From JALYYC01 sp963795805 (lineage in GTDB: Bacteria; Chloroflexota; Dormibacteria; CF-121), in contig CAWCIV010000004.1 in the NCBI GenBank assembly GCA_963795805.1, positions 1,054,001 to 1,118,000 of the forward strand: a DNA stretch of 64,000 nucleotides, given 5' to 3'. Of this stretch, positions 34,194 through 42,937 are shown piece after piece (the first letter of the stretch is position 1; every line of letters starts with the position of its first letter). Under the pieces are notes generated by a model. It searched no databases and was not told the origin of the DNA. It saw only the letters and a list, made by a program, of their open reading frames with translations. A program made the translations under genes and the position numbers.

Positions 34194-36461
34194 TCATTGC
34201 CACCAGGGTTTGCGGGCCGCCGCGACCGCAGTGGCGACCGGGCGCTCGAGGTCATCCTCCAGCCGCGACAGGTTCTGTACCCACTCGCTTGCCATCACCA
34301 CCGCCATTGCGCCGCGGCCGGCTCGCGCATCGTGGCGCCAGCGCGCCAGGCAGTCGATGGCGGCGCGACGGAGCGGTTCCAGCGCGACCGGGCTGGCATC
34401 GGGCCCTAAGTCGCCGAGAGCAAGCCGATCGGCGTCGTGGAGGAGCCGCGCATCGAGCCGGTCCACCTGGGCGCGCACCGCGCGCGCGCCGTCAGGACAG
34501 CCGTCGCCCTGGTAGCCCCCGCGGCCCGAAATGACGTCGAGTAGATCTGCCGCGAGCATGGCGTGCGACCCTGCCGAGAGCAGGAAGCCGGCGGCCTGCG
34601 GGTCGAGAGGGGAGGCAGCCCTCTCGTTGAGGAACGCCTCGAACGCCTCCCCGGCGCGTGCCCGGGCCTGGATGGCGGCGCTCCGGGCGGCCGCGAGACC
34701 GCCCCGGCGCTCGAAACCGAGGACACGGTCGAAGGCCTGGTCCAGATAGGTCTCGACGGCCCGGTAGAAGGAAGCCATCGCCCGGCCCAGCTGGCGACGG
34801 GCGCCCCGTGGCCAGAGCAGCAGCCCCACGACCACGCTGATGGCGGCGCCGACCGCGACGTCCTCGATGCGAACCAACCCCACGCTCCAGCCGGTCGGCG
34901 TGATCAGGTTGAAAACGACGATCAGGTTGATCGTGAAGGCGGCCTGGCTGGCGATGAAGCCGACCGCGGTCGCGGCATAGGCGGCGAGGAAGACCGCGAC
35001 GGGAAGGGCGGCCCACATCACGGGCGGGTGATTGCCCGCGACGGCGGCGAAGAGCCCGCCGATGACCACGCCGATCACGTTCCCGACGAGTGCCTGGATC
35101 GTTGTGCGCCCGGTCCCCAGCGCGCTCGAGCGCAGAACCTGGAGGGTCCCAAGCACGACCCAGAAGGCATGCGACAGACCCAGGCTCCGCGCGACAACGA
35201 CGGCAATCGCGAGCCCAACCGCGACTCGGAGGCTGTTCTGGGCCAGCGTTGAGGATGGTTCGAGGTGCGCCCGGATCGTCCGTCTGGTGCGGACGACGAC
35301 GCCGGCGACGCCGGTGAGTCGAGGGGCGGAGAGCGGTAACTGCGGGTCGATCTCAGGATCCCCACCGGCGGCGATCACCGCGTTGGTCGCGAGCGCGATG
35401 GTCAAGTAGGCAACCACCCGTAACGTGTGATCGGCATCGATCCCGTCGAGCACCCGCTCGGCCGGCCTGCCTTCGCGCAGTTCGCGTTCCGCCCAGTGAT
35501 CAAGGGCGCTCCGATGCCGGTCGCGGGCCTCCTCGACTGCACGAATGTCCGGCGGTGATCCACCGGTCAGGACGTCAGCGCTGGCCCGCAGGGCCGCGAC
35601 CACGACCGTCGCCAGCCTCCGGCTCTCCTCCAGGGATGGCCGCACCGAGGCGGTCGATTGTTCGAAGGGGCGAACGATGATGTCGACCATCCGCTGAAGC
35701 TCGGTCAGCAGTTCGACGAAGGCGCGGTCCCGGCGCGTCGGGCCGGCCGGGCGCTTGGAGGTGGCAGCGAACTCCTGTCGAGCCGCCTGCTCTGCCTTCC
35801 GTGTTGCCGCGGTCAGCCGGTCCCGATCGGCCTGGCTTGCCCCCGAACCCAGGGCCTCGACCAGGTCCGCCAGTGCGAGCGCTGATTTCGACGCCTGCTT
35901 GCGGAGCATGACGTGCTCAAAGCGCGGCCAGAGGAAGACCCCCGCCAGGGTCGACACGATCCCGGCCAGGACCCAGCCACTCAACCGCGAGGGGATGGCC
36001 GAGGCCGGCGCCGGGATCGAAACGGCGATGACATAGGAGAGGAGCATGCCAGTCTGCGTGGCCGCGACGTACCCGCCGAAAACCCGGCTGAAGGCGATCG
36101 CGAAGGCGACTAGCAGCGTGGCCGCGGCCGCGATCACGGTGTTCGACGACACGAGGGTGCCAAGGGTCACCAGCACGGTACCGACCAGGGTGGCGGTCAG
36201 GTAGGCGAGCGCGCGCGGCGGTCGCTGCCCACCGAAGTCCGACATAACCAGGAGGGCGAAGCAACCAAAGACAACAAAGATGACGTTCTGCGGATCGTGC
36301 AGGATCAACGTGGCGAACCCGAAGGTTGCCGGGATCACGATCGCTGCCCGGCTGGCCCTCCGCAAGGCGGCGTAGCCGGGATCGCGGGGCGCCTTGATGG
36401 AAAACGGCGGGCGGCGCGCGGGCACCTCGGTCGGCGCGGTTACCGTCTCGGTGGTGCTCAC
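34194..36461 (-). CDS. FUSC-family membrane transporter
   Basis: The 755-aa protein has two sets of hydrophobic helices (about residues 35-175 and 415-550), each followed by a long soluble helical region, the repeat layout of the FUSC/YccS/AaeB aromatic-acid or fusaric-acid efflux family. The second half includes the FUSC pattern VFWVVLGTLQVLRSSAL. The GTG start at 36461 matches the usual N-terminus. It starts 22 bases after the amidohydrolase stop and is the last gene of a four-gene minus-strand operon, so it may export a product or toxic intermediate of that pathway. Confidence 0.85.
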   Translation of the reverse strand: MSTTETVTAPTEVPARRPPFSIKAPRDPGYAALRRASRAAIVIPATFGFATLILHDPQNVIFVVFGCFALLVMSDFGGQRPPRALAYLTATLVGTVLVTLGTLVSSNTVIAAAATLLVAFAIAFSRVFGGYVAATQTGMLLSYVIAVSIPAPASAIPSRLSGWVLAGIVSTLAGVFLWPRFEHVMLRKQASKSALALADLVEALGSGASQADRDRLTAATRKAEQAARQEFAATSKRPAGPTRRDRAFVELLTELQRMVDIIVRPFEQSTASVRPSLEESRRLATVVVAALRASADVLTGGSPPDIRAVEEARDRHRSALDHWAERELREGRPAERVLDGIDADHTLRVVAYLTIALATNAVIAAGGDPEIDPQLPLSAPRLTGVAGVVVRTRRTIRAHLEPSSTLAQNSLRVAVGLAIAVVVARSLGLSHAFWVVLGTLQVLRSSALGTGRTTIQALVGNVIGVVIGGLFAAVAGNHPPVMWAALPVAVFLAAYAATAVGFIASQAAFTINLIVVFNLITPTGWSVGLVRIEDVAVGAAISVVVGLLLWPRGARRQLGRAMASFYRAVETYLDQAFDRVLGFERRGGLAAARSAAIQARARAGEAFEAFLNERAASPLDPQAAGFLLSAGSHAMLAADLLDVISGRGGYQGDGCPDGARAVRAQVDRLDARLLHDADRLALGDLGPDASPVALEPLRRAAIDCLARWRHDARAGRGAMAVVMASEWVQNLSRLEDDLERPVATAVAAARKPWWQ

Positions 36462-36483
36462 GTCGATGGCTCTGAAATCGAGT

Positions 36484-37611
36484 CTACGGCGGGAGTCGGT
36501 AGACGGAGCGGGCGTTCCCGGCCAACACCTGGCGGCCGCCGGTCAGAGCGGCGTTTCGGCTCAGGACGCGGCGCTCGATGAGCTCGCTGAAGGCGTCCGC
36601 GAGAGCGTCGCGGTGGGCGCCCGCGGCGACCAGGTACACCTCCGGCAGCCGCGTGGCGTCGCTGGCATAGAGGAGCTTGCTCCACGGGCACAACCCGAGG
36701 ACTTCCCGCATCGCGCGACCGCCCTCCAACCCGGCCATCGGGATGGCCAGCGAGAGGTCCATGTAGACATCCGGGAAAACCGAGCACAGATAGGCGGCCT
36801 CCCGATGAAAGGGGTAGCAGTGGAGGAGCACCACGCGCAACCCGGCGTAGGCGGGGTCGTTGAAGAGGGGCCGCAACCCCAGGGGCGAGGCCTCGGCGAG
36901 ATCCTCATCCGGATCGCCGAAGCCGGTGTGAACCTGTAGCGGGACGTCGAGCACCCGGCACTCCTGCGCGGCCTCGAACAGCAGGGCGTGGCACAGCGTA
37001 TCGCCGCTGATTCGAGGCCGTTGGGTAGCCCCGCGCAGTTGCGCGAAGGCGATCTGCAGATGGTCGGCCTGGACGGGACGTAACCAGAGGCTGGCGCGAT
37101 AAGCGCAGATCGACTTGACCCCGACGGCGCCACCGGACACGGCCTCGCGAAGTGCCTGACGGACGCGCGAAAACCAGTCTTGTGGGCTTCCTGATTCCCC
37201 GACGAGCCCCTCGGCGAGCGTCTCCAGTCGTATGATCTCGCGCGCGGGGATCCCGGTGGCCTCCGCATGCTCCTCGATTCGCCAGCTCTCGCCGCCCGTG
37301 AAACCGCCGTCGAGTAGCAGCATGCCGGTCCGGCTTCGCTCGAGCAAACGGCGGGCGTGGCGCGACGGCTCGGCCGCATTGCGCGCAGTAAGGACGGCCT
37401 CTTCCTGCGCCTCGCAACCGAGTTCTTCTGCCAGCCGCCGCAACGCGTCGTGGTAGGCAGCGGTGTGGGGAACGTGATCGTGCGCGATCCGAGGGTCGAT
37501 CGCCTCCGTGAAGACCGAACGCAGCTCGATCGCCGTCAGCGCGAACGGCCAGCGGCGCAGCGGATGGCAGTGATGGTCAACGGCCAGGACCTCCTGCCAG
37601 GCGGCGAGCAG
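36484..37611 (-). CDS. FluG-type amidohydrolase (TIM-barrel)
   Basis: About 375 aa if begun at CTG 37611. The N-terminal metal motif VDHHCHP is essential for the amidohydrolase fold and lies upstream of the first in-frame TTG (37443), so the gene must start earlier. Between the glutamine-synthetase stop and this motif the frame has no ATG, GTG or TTG; CTG 37611, following GAGGG, is the best candidate. Other motifs: GVKSICAYR, PLQVHTGFGDPD, VVLLHCYPF and LLYASDATRLPE. This is the family fused to glutamine synthetase in fungal FluG. Adjacency to a GS-like gene suggests the two act in one pathway, such as removal of a gamma-glutamyl or other amide group. Confidence 0.82.
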   Translation of the reverse strand: MLAAWQEVLAVDHHCHPLRRWPFALTAIELRSVFTEAIDPRIAHDHVPHTAAYHDALRRLAEELGCEAQEEAVLTARNAAEPSRHARRLLERSRTGMLLLDGGFTGGESWRIEEHAEATGIPAREIIRLETLAEGLVGESGSPQDWFSRVRQALREAVSGGAVGVKSICAYRASLWLRPVQADHLQIAFAQLRGATQRPRISGDTLCHALLFEAAQECRVLDVPLQVHTGFGDPDEDLAEASPLGLRPLFNDPAYAGLRVVLLHCYPFHREAAYLCSVFPDVYMDLSLAIPMAGLEGGRAMREVLGLCPWSKLLYASDATRLPEVYLVAAGAHRDALADAFSELIERRVLSRNAALTGGRQVLAGNARSVYRLPP

Positions 37612-37621
37612 ACCCTCAGCG

Positions 37622-39016
37622 TCAGTACTTATAGATGTGCTGCCGGAACTCGAAGGCGTCGTCCTGCTGGGCGAACGCCTCGACGTCCAGTTCCTTGACG
37701 GCGATGTAGGAGGTCGAGAGCCGGTCGCCCAATGCCTCCAGCAGGACGCGGTCTTCCTTCAGGTTCTGGATCGCCTCGCGCAGGCTCTGTGGGAGGCGGT
37801 CGGCGCCGATCGCCTTCCGCTGCTGCTCATCCAGCGTGTGCGGATCGACGGTCACCGGCGGGGGCAGCCTGAGGCCGCGCTCGATCCCGTCGAGACCCGC
37901 GGCGATCACCCCGCCAAGCGCGATGTAGGGGTTGGCGCTGGCGTCGGACGACTTGAGCTCGACGTTCAACGAGGCAGCCTCGTGTCCGCGAAACGTCGAG
38001 GCCAGCCGGAGTGCGCCCTCCCGGTTGTCCGGGCCCCAGGCGCGATAGGCAGATGCCCACATTTGCGGCTGGAGGCGACGATAGGAGTTGACTGAGGCGC
38101 AGGTCAGCGCGACGAGCGCCGGCAGGTGGTCGAGGATGCCCGCCATGAACTGCTCTCCGAGATCGGAGAGGCCATACGGCTTTTCGCTGTCGTGGAAGCG
38201 ATTGACCGCGCCCTCCGGATCCCAGCCGGAAAAATGCAGGTGGCAGCCGTTGCCCGCCTGGTCGCCCCATGGCTTGGGGGCGAACGACGCGTAGAGCCCG
38301 TGGCGGAGCGCGATCCCTCGAACCGTTTCGCGGTAGATCAGCTGGTTGTCGGCGGCCCTGAGCGCGGGCGCGTGCCGGATGGAGAGCTCCTGCTGGCCCC
38401 AACCAAGCTCGGCGTAGTACTGCTCGACCGTCAGGCCCTGGGATTCGAGGGCGGCGACGATTTCATCGATGACATCCGCCGACATGTTCATGCCGTAGGT
38501 CGTGAAGCAACCGCTGTCGTCGAGCGGCACGAAGGTCTCGCCTTCACGGCGGGCCAGTGACCACTCGGGCTCGAACGCAGCAACGATCGAGAGATCCTGG
38601 TCCGCGGCCCGGCCGATCATCCGTTTCAGAAAGGCGCGGCCATCGGCCGCGTATGGCTTGCCCTCGAGCGTCACCATGTCGATCAGGGCCACGCCGGTGT
38701 GCGGCGCATAGGGCGCCACGACGAATGTCTCCGGATCGGGGACGAGGCGGATCTCGCCGACAGGCCCCATCCCATCGACGCTGGCCAGGTGATCGAGCAT
38801 GGTGAAGGCCTGCATCGCCAGCGTCAGCCCGATGCCGGTCTCCAGCCGCTCCTTCAAGGTGCTCACACTGGTGCTCTTGCCGCGGATGATGCCGTCGTTG
38901 TCGCAATAGAGGAAGCGGACGAGGCGAAGCCCGGCGGTTTCGGCCCGCGTCAAGACCTCGGCGCGGCGGACCTCCGGGTCCGCCGCCCGCGTCGTTTCCC
39001 GTACTGTTGTGGGCAT
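37622..39016 (-). CDS. Glutamine-synthetase-like ATP-dependent ligase
   Basis: The 464-aa GS fold: N-terminal FLYCDNDGIIRGKSTSV (beta-grasp), then FEPEWSL, AELGWGQQELSIRHAPAL, KPWGDQAGNGCHLHFS (ATP/metal site), NSYRRLQP and the glutamate-binding VELKSSDASANPYIALGG. Sequence style and neighbours fit the GlnA-like enzymes that join glutamate to amines (gamma-glutamylpolyamide or PuuA-like) more than the main ammonia-assimilating GS. Start 39016 overlaps the permease stop (TGATG). The substrate is not determined. Confidence 0.85.
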   Translation of the reverse strand: MPTTVRETTRAADPEVRRAEVLTRAETAGLRLVRFLYCDNDGIIRGKSTSVSTLKERLETGIGLTLAMQAFTMLDHLASVDGMGPVGEIRLVPDPETFVVAPYAPHTGVALIDMVTLEGKPYAADGRAFLKRMIGRAADQDLSIVAAFEPEWSLARREGETFVPLDDSGCFTTYGMNMSADVIDEIVAALESQGLTVEQYYAELGWGQQELSIRHAPALRAADNQLIYRETVRGIALRHGLYASFAPKPWGDQAGNGCHLHFSGWDPEGAVNRFHDSEKPYGLSDLGEQFMAGILDHLPALVALTCASVNSYRRLQPQMWASAYRAWGPDNREGALRLASTFRGHEAASLNVELKSSDASANPYIALGGVIAAGLDGIERGLRLPPPVTVDPHTLDEQQRKAIGADRLPQSLREAIQNLKEDRVLLEALGDRLSTSYIAVKELDVEAFAQQDDAFEFRQHIYKY

Positions 39017-40449
39017 CAGGCGGTCGTGGCTGCCGCTCGCCTCGCCTGGCTCAGGCCGAGCACGTAGACGACGACCGCGACAACCAGCGAGGCCACCGCG
39101 ACCCCGCCGACGATCAGGAGCCAGGGCCCGTTGGCGATCAGCGCGGTATTCCAGGAGCCGGTCAGCGTGACCCAGATGCCGACAAAGCTTGCGATCGCCC
39201 CGGCAACCGACGCGGTCACGAAGACCCCGACGGGCACGAGTTGCTCGCGCTTGAATTCGGTCGGGTACTTGGAGCGGATGACCAGGACGTCCACGAACAG
39301 GATGATCATCGAGAGGCACCAGATCACGGTCACCGCCGCCTGCAGCACGATGTAGACGGAGGTCGAAAGATTCGCACTGCCGTTGAAGACGAGGAAGGTG
39401 ACGGCCGTGATGATCGACGTGATGACCGCCTGGGTCAGGACGGCGATATGCGGCACCTTGTTGCGGTTCACGCGACCAAGCGCAGCCGGTAACCGGCGAT
39501 CAAGGCCAGAGACGAACAGCAATCGGGCAAAGGAATAGTTGTAAACCGTCGTGTTGAAGAGGAAGAAGGCGATCAGGATCAGCGTGATCACGGTGCTGAC
39601 GCCAGAGCCGAAGACGGTCTGCACCGCCTGCAGGATCGCCGTTGTCGAATTGGCTTTGGCTTGCGGGACGACGACCATCGCCCCGAACGTCAGGAGCAGG
39701 TAGGCGGCCATCACGACGATCGATCCCCAGAAGAGATACTTGGTAATGGCCTTCCGGTCCCGGATCTCGACCCCCATGTTGAGCGGCACCTCAATGCCCA
39801 GCAGGGCCAGGATCACCAACCCGTAAAAGGTGAAGTTGCCGCTGTTCAGCCCGAACGCCGAGGGCGAGAAACTGTTGGCGGCCGGGTGACCGCCAAGCAG
39901 CCAGGCAAGCCCGGCGAGCGCTATGGCGCCGATGGCCGCGCCGTAGATGACGAAGACGGCATTGACCATGTTCTGGGTGACCCGGAAGCGCAGGATGGCG
40001 AGGGCGCTGGAGATCCAGATGACGGCCAGGATGACGACGCCCTGCTGCCAGGGCTGCTGGAGCAGGTCCGGGTTGAGGAATTGGATCATGGTCACGATCA
40101 GGTCGGCCGTGGCGACCATGACCAGGATGCCCGGCCACCAGGCGCAGAAGCCGGCGAAGAAACCCCAGAAGCTTCCCAGGGCCTTGTGCGTCCAGACGTA
40201 GATCGACCCCTCGCCGGGGAACATGAGGCCGAGTTGCCCGGTGACGATCGCGCCCGGGATAAGGAAGGTCAGAAAGCCCAGGATCCAGTAGATGAAGCCG
40301 GCCGCCCCCGCGGCCTGGATGACGGATCCCTGATTGGCAAAGAGGACGATGGCGACGAAGATCGCGATCATGTCGAATGTCCCGAGGACCTTGGGCAGTA
40401 TTCCCGGGGCGACCCGTTCCGAAAGCAACTCGCCGGATCTGGTTGCCAT
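39016..40449 (-). CDS. APC-superfamily amino-acid/amine permease
   Basis: The 477-aa protein has 12 or so membrane helices with the APC signature GSVIQAAGAAGFIYWILGFL in helix 1-2, FPGEGSIYVWTHKALGSFWGFFAGF and LLGIEVPLNMGVEI. It is an inner-membrane importer. It is the first gene of the operon permease, GS-like ligase, amidohydrolase, FUSC transporter, and so probably defines the imported substrate (an amino acid, polyamine or other amine). ATG 40449 follows AGGAGGGGAAC. Confidence 0.9.
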   Translation of the reverse strand: MATRSGELLSERVAPGILPKVLGTFDMIAIFVAIVLFANQGSVIQAAGAAGFIYWILGFLTFLIPGAIVTGQLGLMFPGEGSIYVWTHKALGSFWGFFAGFCAWWPGILVMVATADLIVTMIQFLNPDLLQQPWQQGVVILAVIWISSALAILRFRVTQNMVNAVFVIYGAAIGAIALAGLAWLLGGHPAANSFSPSAFGLNSGNFTFYGLVILALLGIEVPLNMGVEIRDRKAITKYLFWGSIVVMAAYLLLTFGAMVVVPQAKANSTTAILQAVQTVFGSGVSTVITLILIAFFLFNTTVYNYSFARLLFVSGLDRRLPAALGRVNRNKVPHIAVLTQAVITSIITAVTFLVFNGSANLSTSVYIVLQAAVTVIWCLSMIILFVDVLVIRSKYPTEFKREQLVPVGVFVTASVAGAIASFVGIWVTLTGSWNTALIANGPWLLIVGGVAVASLVVAVVVYVLGLSQARRAAATTA

Positions 40450-40472
40450 GTTCCCCTCCTAGGATCACGAAT

Positions 40473-40513
40473 TATGTGAGCACATACGTACCGTGTTGGC
40501 CACCGTCTGTCAA
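40473..40513 (-). promoter_or_regulatory. Promoter/operator of the permease-GS-amidohydrolase-FUSC operon
   Basis: Minus-strand -35 TTGACA (40513-40508), 17-base spacer, -10 TACGTA (40490-40485). The inverted repeat TATGTGAGCACATA (40473-40486) overlaps the -10 and start region, the site of a repressor of GntR/LacI-like half-site type (TGTG/CACA). The regulator gene is not adjacent. Confidence 0.6.
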
Positions 40514-40618
40514 GTCAGTTCCCGGGGCCCGTCCGGGGTCGGTGTCGATCCCGCCGACGCCCGTTCGATGTATAGGTAGGGCCAAGCCCAAAAAACCAAC
40601 CGATTAAGGAGGCACACG

Positions 40619-41038
40619 ATGCGATTCATGATCCTGGTCAAGGCGAACAAGGACTCGGAAGCCGGCGTTCTGCCGGACGAAAAAGGCTTGACTGAGATGG
40701 GGAAATTCAACGAGCAACTGGCCAAGGCGGGCGTCATGCTGGCCGGCGAAGGGCTCCAGGCGAGCTCGAAAGGGGCCAGGGTCAAGTTCACCGGCGGCAA
40801 GCCGACCAGCGTGATCGACGGCCCCTTCGCGGAGACCAAGGAGCTGGTGGCCGGCTTCTGGCTCTGGGAGGTCAAGTCGAAGGAAGAGGCGATCGAATGG
40901 CTCAAGCGGGCTCCATTCCAGGACGAGGAGATCGAGATCCGTCAGGTCTTCGAGGCCGACGACTTCGGCGAGGCGATGACGCCCGAGCTCCGGGAGCAGG
41001 AAGACCGGGTTCGCGCCCAGGCGACCTCGAAGGCCTGA
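40619..41038 (+). CDS. YciI/DGPF-domain protein
   Basis: The 139-aa protein begins MRFMILVKANKDSEAG and has VIDGPFAETKELVAGFWLWEV, the DGPF signature of YCII-related proteins that are usually encoded next to COG4941-type sigma factors, as here. The function is unproven. AAGGAGG lies 7 bases before the ATG. Its TGA overlaps the reading frame of the sigma gene that follows. Confidence 0.93.
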   Translation: MRFMILVKANKDSEAGVLPDEKGLTEMGKFNEQLAKAGVMLAGEGLQASSKGARVKFTGGKPTSVIDGPFAETKELVAGFWLWEVKSKEEAIEWLKRAPFQDEEIEIRQVFEADDFGEAMTPELREQEDRVRAQATSKA

Positions 41039-41043
41039 GCCCG

Positions 41044-42345
41044 CTGGAAACAAAGCGCGCTATTGAGGCCGTCTGGCGGATCGAGTCCGCTCGGCTGATT
41101 GGCGCGCTGACCCGCATCGTCGGCGACGTCGGTACAGCGGAGGAGCTTGCGCAGGACGCCCTCGTGGCCGCCCTCGAGCAGTGGCCCATATCCGGCGTTC
41201 CGGATAATCCCGGCGCATGGCTGATGGGGACGGCAAAGCACCGGGCGATCGACCTCCTTCGGCGCCGCGCGACTCTGCAGCGCAAGCATGACCAGATTGG
41301 GCACGAGCTGGTCGAAACGGAGGCGGAGATCGCGGAGCGGCAGTTCGACGCCGCGTTCGAGCGCGACATCGGCGACGATCTGCTGCGGCTGATGTTCATC
41401 GCGTGTCATCCCGTGCTCTCGACGCAGGCGCGCGTCGCCCTGACCCTGCGGTTGCTTGGCGGCCTCACGACCGACGAGATCGCCCGTGCGTTCCTGACTC
41501 CGCCGGCAACCGTGGCGCAGCGCGTCGTCCGCGCGAAGCGAACCCTCGCCGAGGCGCACGTCCCGTTCGAAGTCCCGCCGCGATCCGAGCTGACCGTCCG
41601 CCTGTCGTCGGTTCTCGAAGTGATCTACCTGGTTTTCAACGAGGGCTACGCCGCCACGGCCGGTGATGATTGGGTTCGGCCTGGCCTCTGCGAGGACGCG
41701 CTGCGCCTGGGCCGGATCCTCGCCGAGCTGATGCCGGCCGAAGCCGAGGTCCACGGGCTGGTCGCCCTGATGGAAATCCAGGCGTCGCGGCTACGCGCCC
41801 GGGTCGGCCCGGGTGGGGAGCCGGTCCTGCTGCTCGATCAGAACCGCGCTCGGTGGGACCAGTTGTTGATCCGGCGCGGCCTCATGGCGCTCGAGCGGGC
41901 CGAGAAACTTGGTGGGACACTCGGCGTCTATGGCATTCAAGCGGCGATCGCCGCATGTCATGCCTGGGCCCGAGCCCCCGAGGAGACCGACTGGGTCCGG
42001 ATCGCCGCCCTTTACGATGCACTCGCCCAGCTCGCGCCTTCGCCAGTCGTGGAGCTGAATCGAGCCGTCGCGGTGGGGATGGCGTTCGGCCCAGCGGCGG
42101 GCCTGGAGCTGGTGGATGCGCTCAGCTCCGAGCCATCGCTGCACGGCTACCATCTGCTGCCGAGTGTTCGGGGCGATTTGCTCGCCAAGGTCGGCCGGCT
42201 GGACGAGGCGCGCGCGGAGTTTAAGCGCGCGGCGGCGTTGACCCGAAATACCCGGGAGCGCAACTTGCTCCTCGAGCGTGCGGCCACGGCACGCAGGGAT
42301 GGCGGCGGGCGCTCGCCTCGATCGAGATCAGCGCCTCAGGGATAG
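41044..42345 (+). CDS. ECF-type RNA polymerase sigma factor, COG4941 group
   Basis: About 433 aa. Sigma region 2 (ARLIGALTRIVGDVGTAEEL, QDALVAALEQWP, PGAWLMGTAKHRAIDLLRRR), region 4 (LTLRLLGGLTTDEIARAFL, ATVAQRVVRAKRTLAEA) and the long C-terminal TPR-like extension (VYGIQAAIAACHARAR-like, VELNRAVAV, RGDLLAKVGRLDEARAEF) typical of this group. Family members start with M-x-x-x-AIEAVWRIES; the matching codon is CTG 41044, and no ATG, GTG or TTG is available in frame there. The usual YciI partner precedes it. Confidence 0.9.
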   Translation: METKRAIEAVWRIESARLIGALTRIVGDVGTAEELAQDALVAALEQWPISGVPDNPGAWLMGTAKHRAIDLLRRRATLQRKHDQIGHELVETEAEIAERQFDAAFERDIGDDLLRLMFIACHPVLSTQARVALTLRLLGGLTTDEIARAFLTPPATVAQRVVRAKRTLAEAHVPFEVPPRSELTVRLSSVLEVIYLVFNEGYAATAGDDWVRPGLCEDALRLGRILAELMPAEAEVHGLVALMEIQASRLRARVGPGGEPVLLLDQNRARWDQLLIRRGLMALERAEKLGGTLGVYGIQAAIAACHAWARAPEETDWVRIAALYDALAQLAPSPVVELNRAVAVGMAFGPAAGLELVDALSSEPSLHGYHLLPSVRGDLLAKVGRLDEARAEFKRAAALTRNTRERNLLLERAATARRDGGGRSPRSRSAPQG

Positions 42346-42427
42346 GGAAACCGCTGACCACCGGCGCAGACCGTGCCGGCGGCGGTGCTGCTTGGCCTTC
42401 TCGGTGCGCACGGCGTCTCGTGGCATA

Positions 42428-42895
42428 TCAGGTACCTCCTTGTGGCCGGGCCTCATGGCCGCTCACGGTCCGGTCGCCGCCCTCGGTCAGCGGGCCCCGG
42501 ATCTCGTCGGGCCATGGCTCGGCGTGCTGGGCATCGCGCGGGAGATACGCGCAGACCAGCTGGCCGGTGACTGCGATGGTCTGGCCGCGCCGGACTTTGA
42601 AGCCATACCGGAGCGACGTCCTGCCAACATGGATGACGTCGAGGTCGATGTCGATATCGTCGAGGAAGTAGAGACGCTCGCGGAAGTCGACCTCCAGCCG
42701 GACTCGTGGCGTGAAGCCGAAAGTTTGTTTCGCGATGCCGAGCCGCGCGTGCAGCACCGCCTCGGCGGCCTCGCTCCACCGAACGACGGCGCCGTTGTGG
42801 TAGTGGCCGGAGGCATCGGTGTCGGAGTACTCGACAAGGCGCCGCAGGGTGATCCGGGCCGGGTTGGGACCGGGGGTCAATTCGCTCACAGCCAC
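42428..42895 (-). CDS. Acyl-CoA thioesterase of the hotdog (4HBT) family
   Basis: The 155-aa protein has the 4-hydroxybenzoyl-CoA thioesterase pattern VEYSDTDASGHYHNGAVVRW with the catalytic-type Asp, followed by EVDFRERLYFLDDIDIDLDV and SLRYGFKVRR. It hydrolyses an acyl-CoA; the acyl group is unknown. GTG start. It is divergent from the SIS-domain gene, with 42 bases between. Confidence 0.85.
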   Translation of the reverse strand: MAVSELTPGPNPARITLRRLVEYSDTDASGHYHNGAVVRWSEAAEAVLHARLGIAKQTFGFTPRVRLEVDFRERLYFLDDIDIDLDVIHVGRTSLRYGFKVRRGQTIAVTGQLVCAYLPRDAQHAEPWPDEIRGPLTEGGDRTVSGHEARPQGGT

Positions 42896-42937
42896 GTGGC
42901 GAGTCTACGCCGGGTCGGACGTATGCTTCGCTGAGGA

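Noticed and set aside
42330..42425. Basic ORF of about 32 codons on the minus strand after the thioesterase
   Set aside because: No RBS or similarity; overlaps the end of the sigma-factor gene; Arg-rich composition is common in GC-rich shadow frames.
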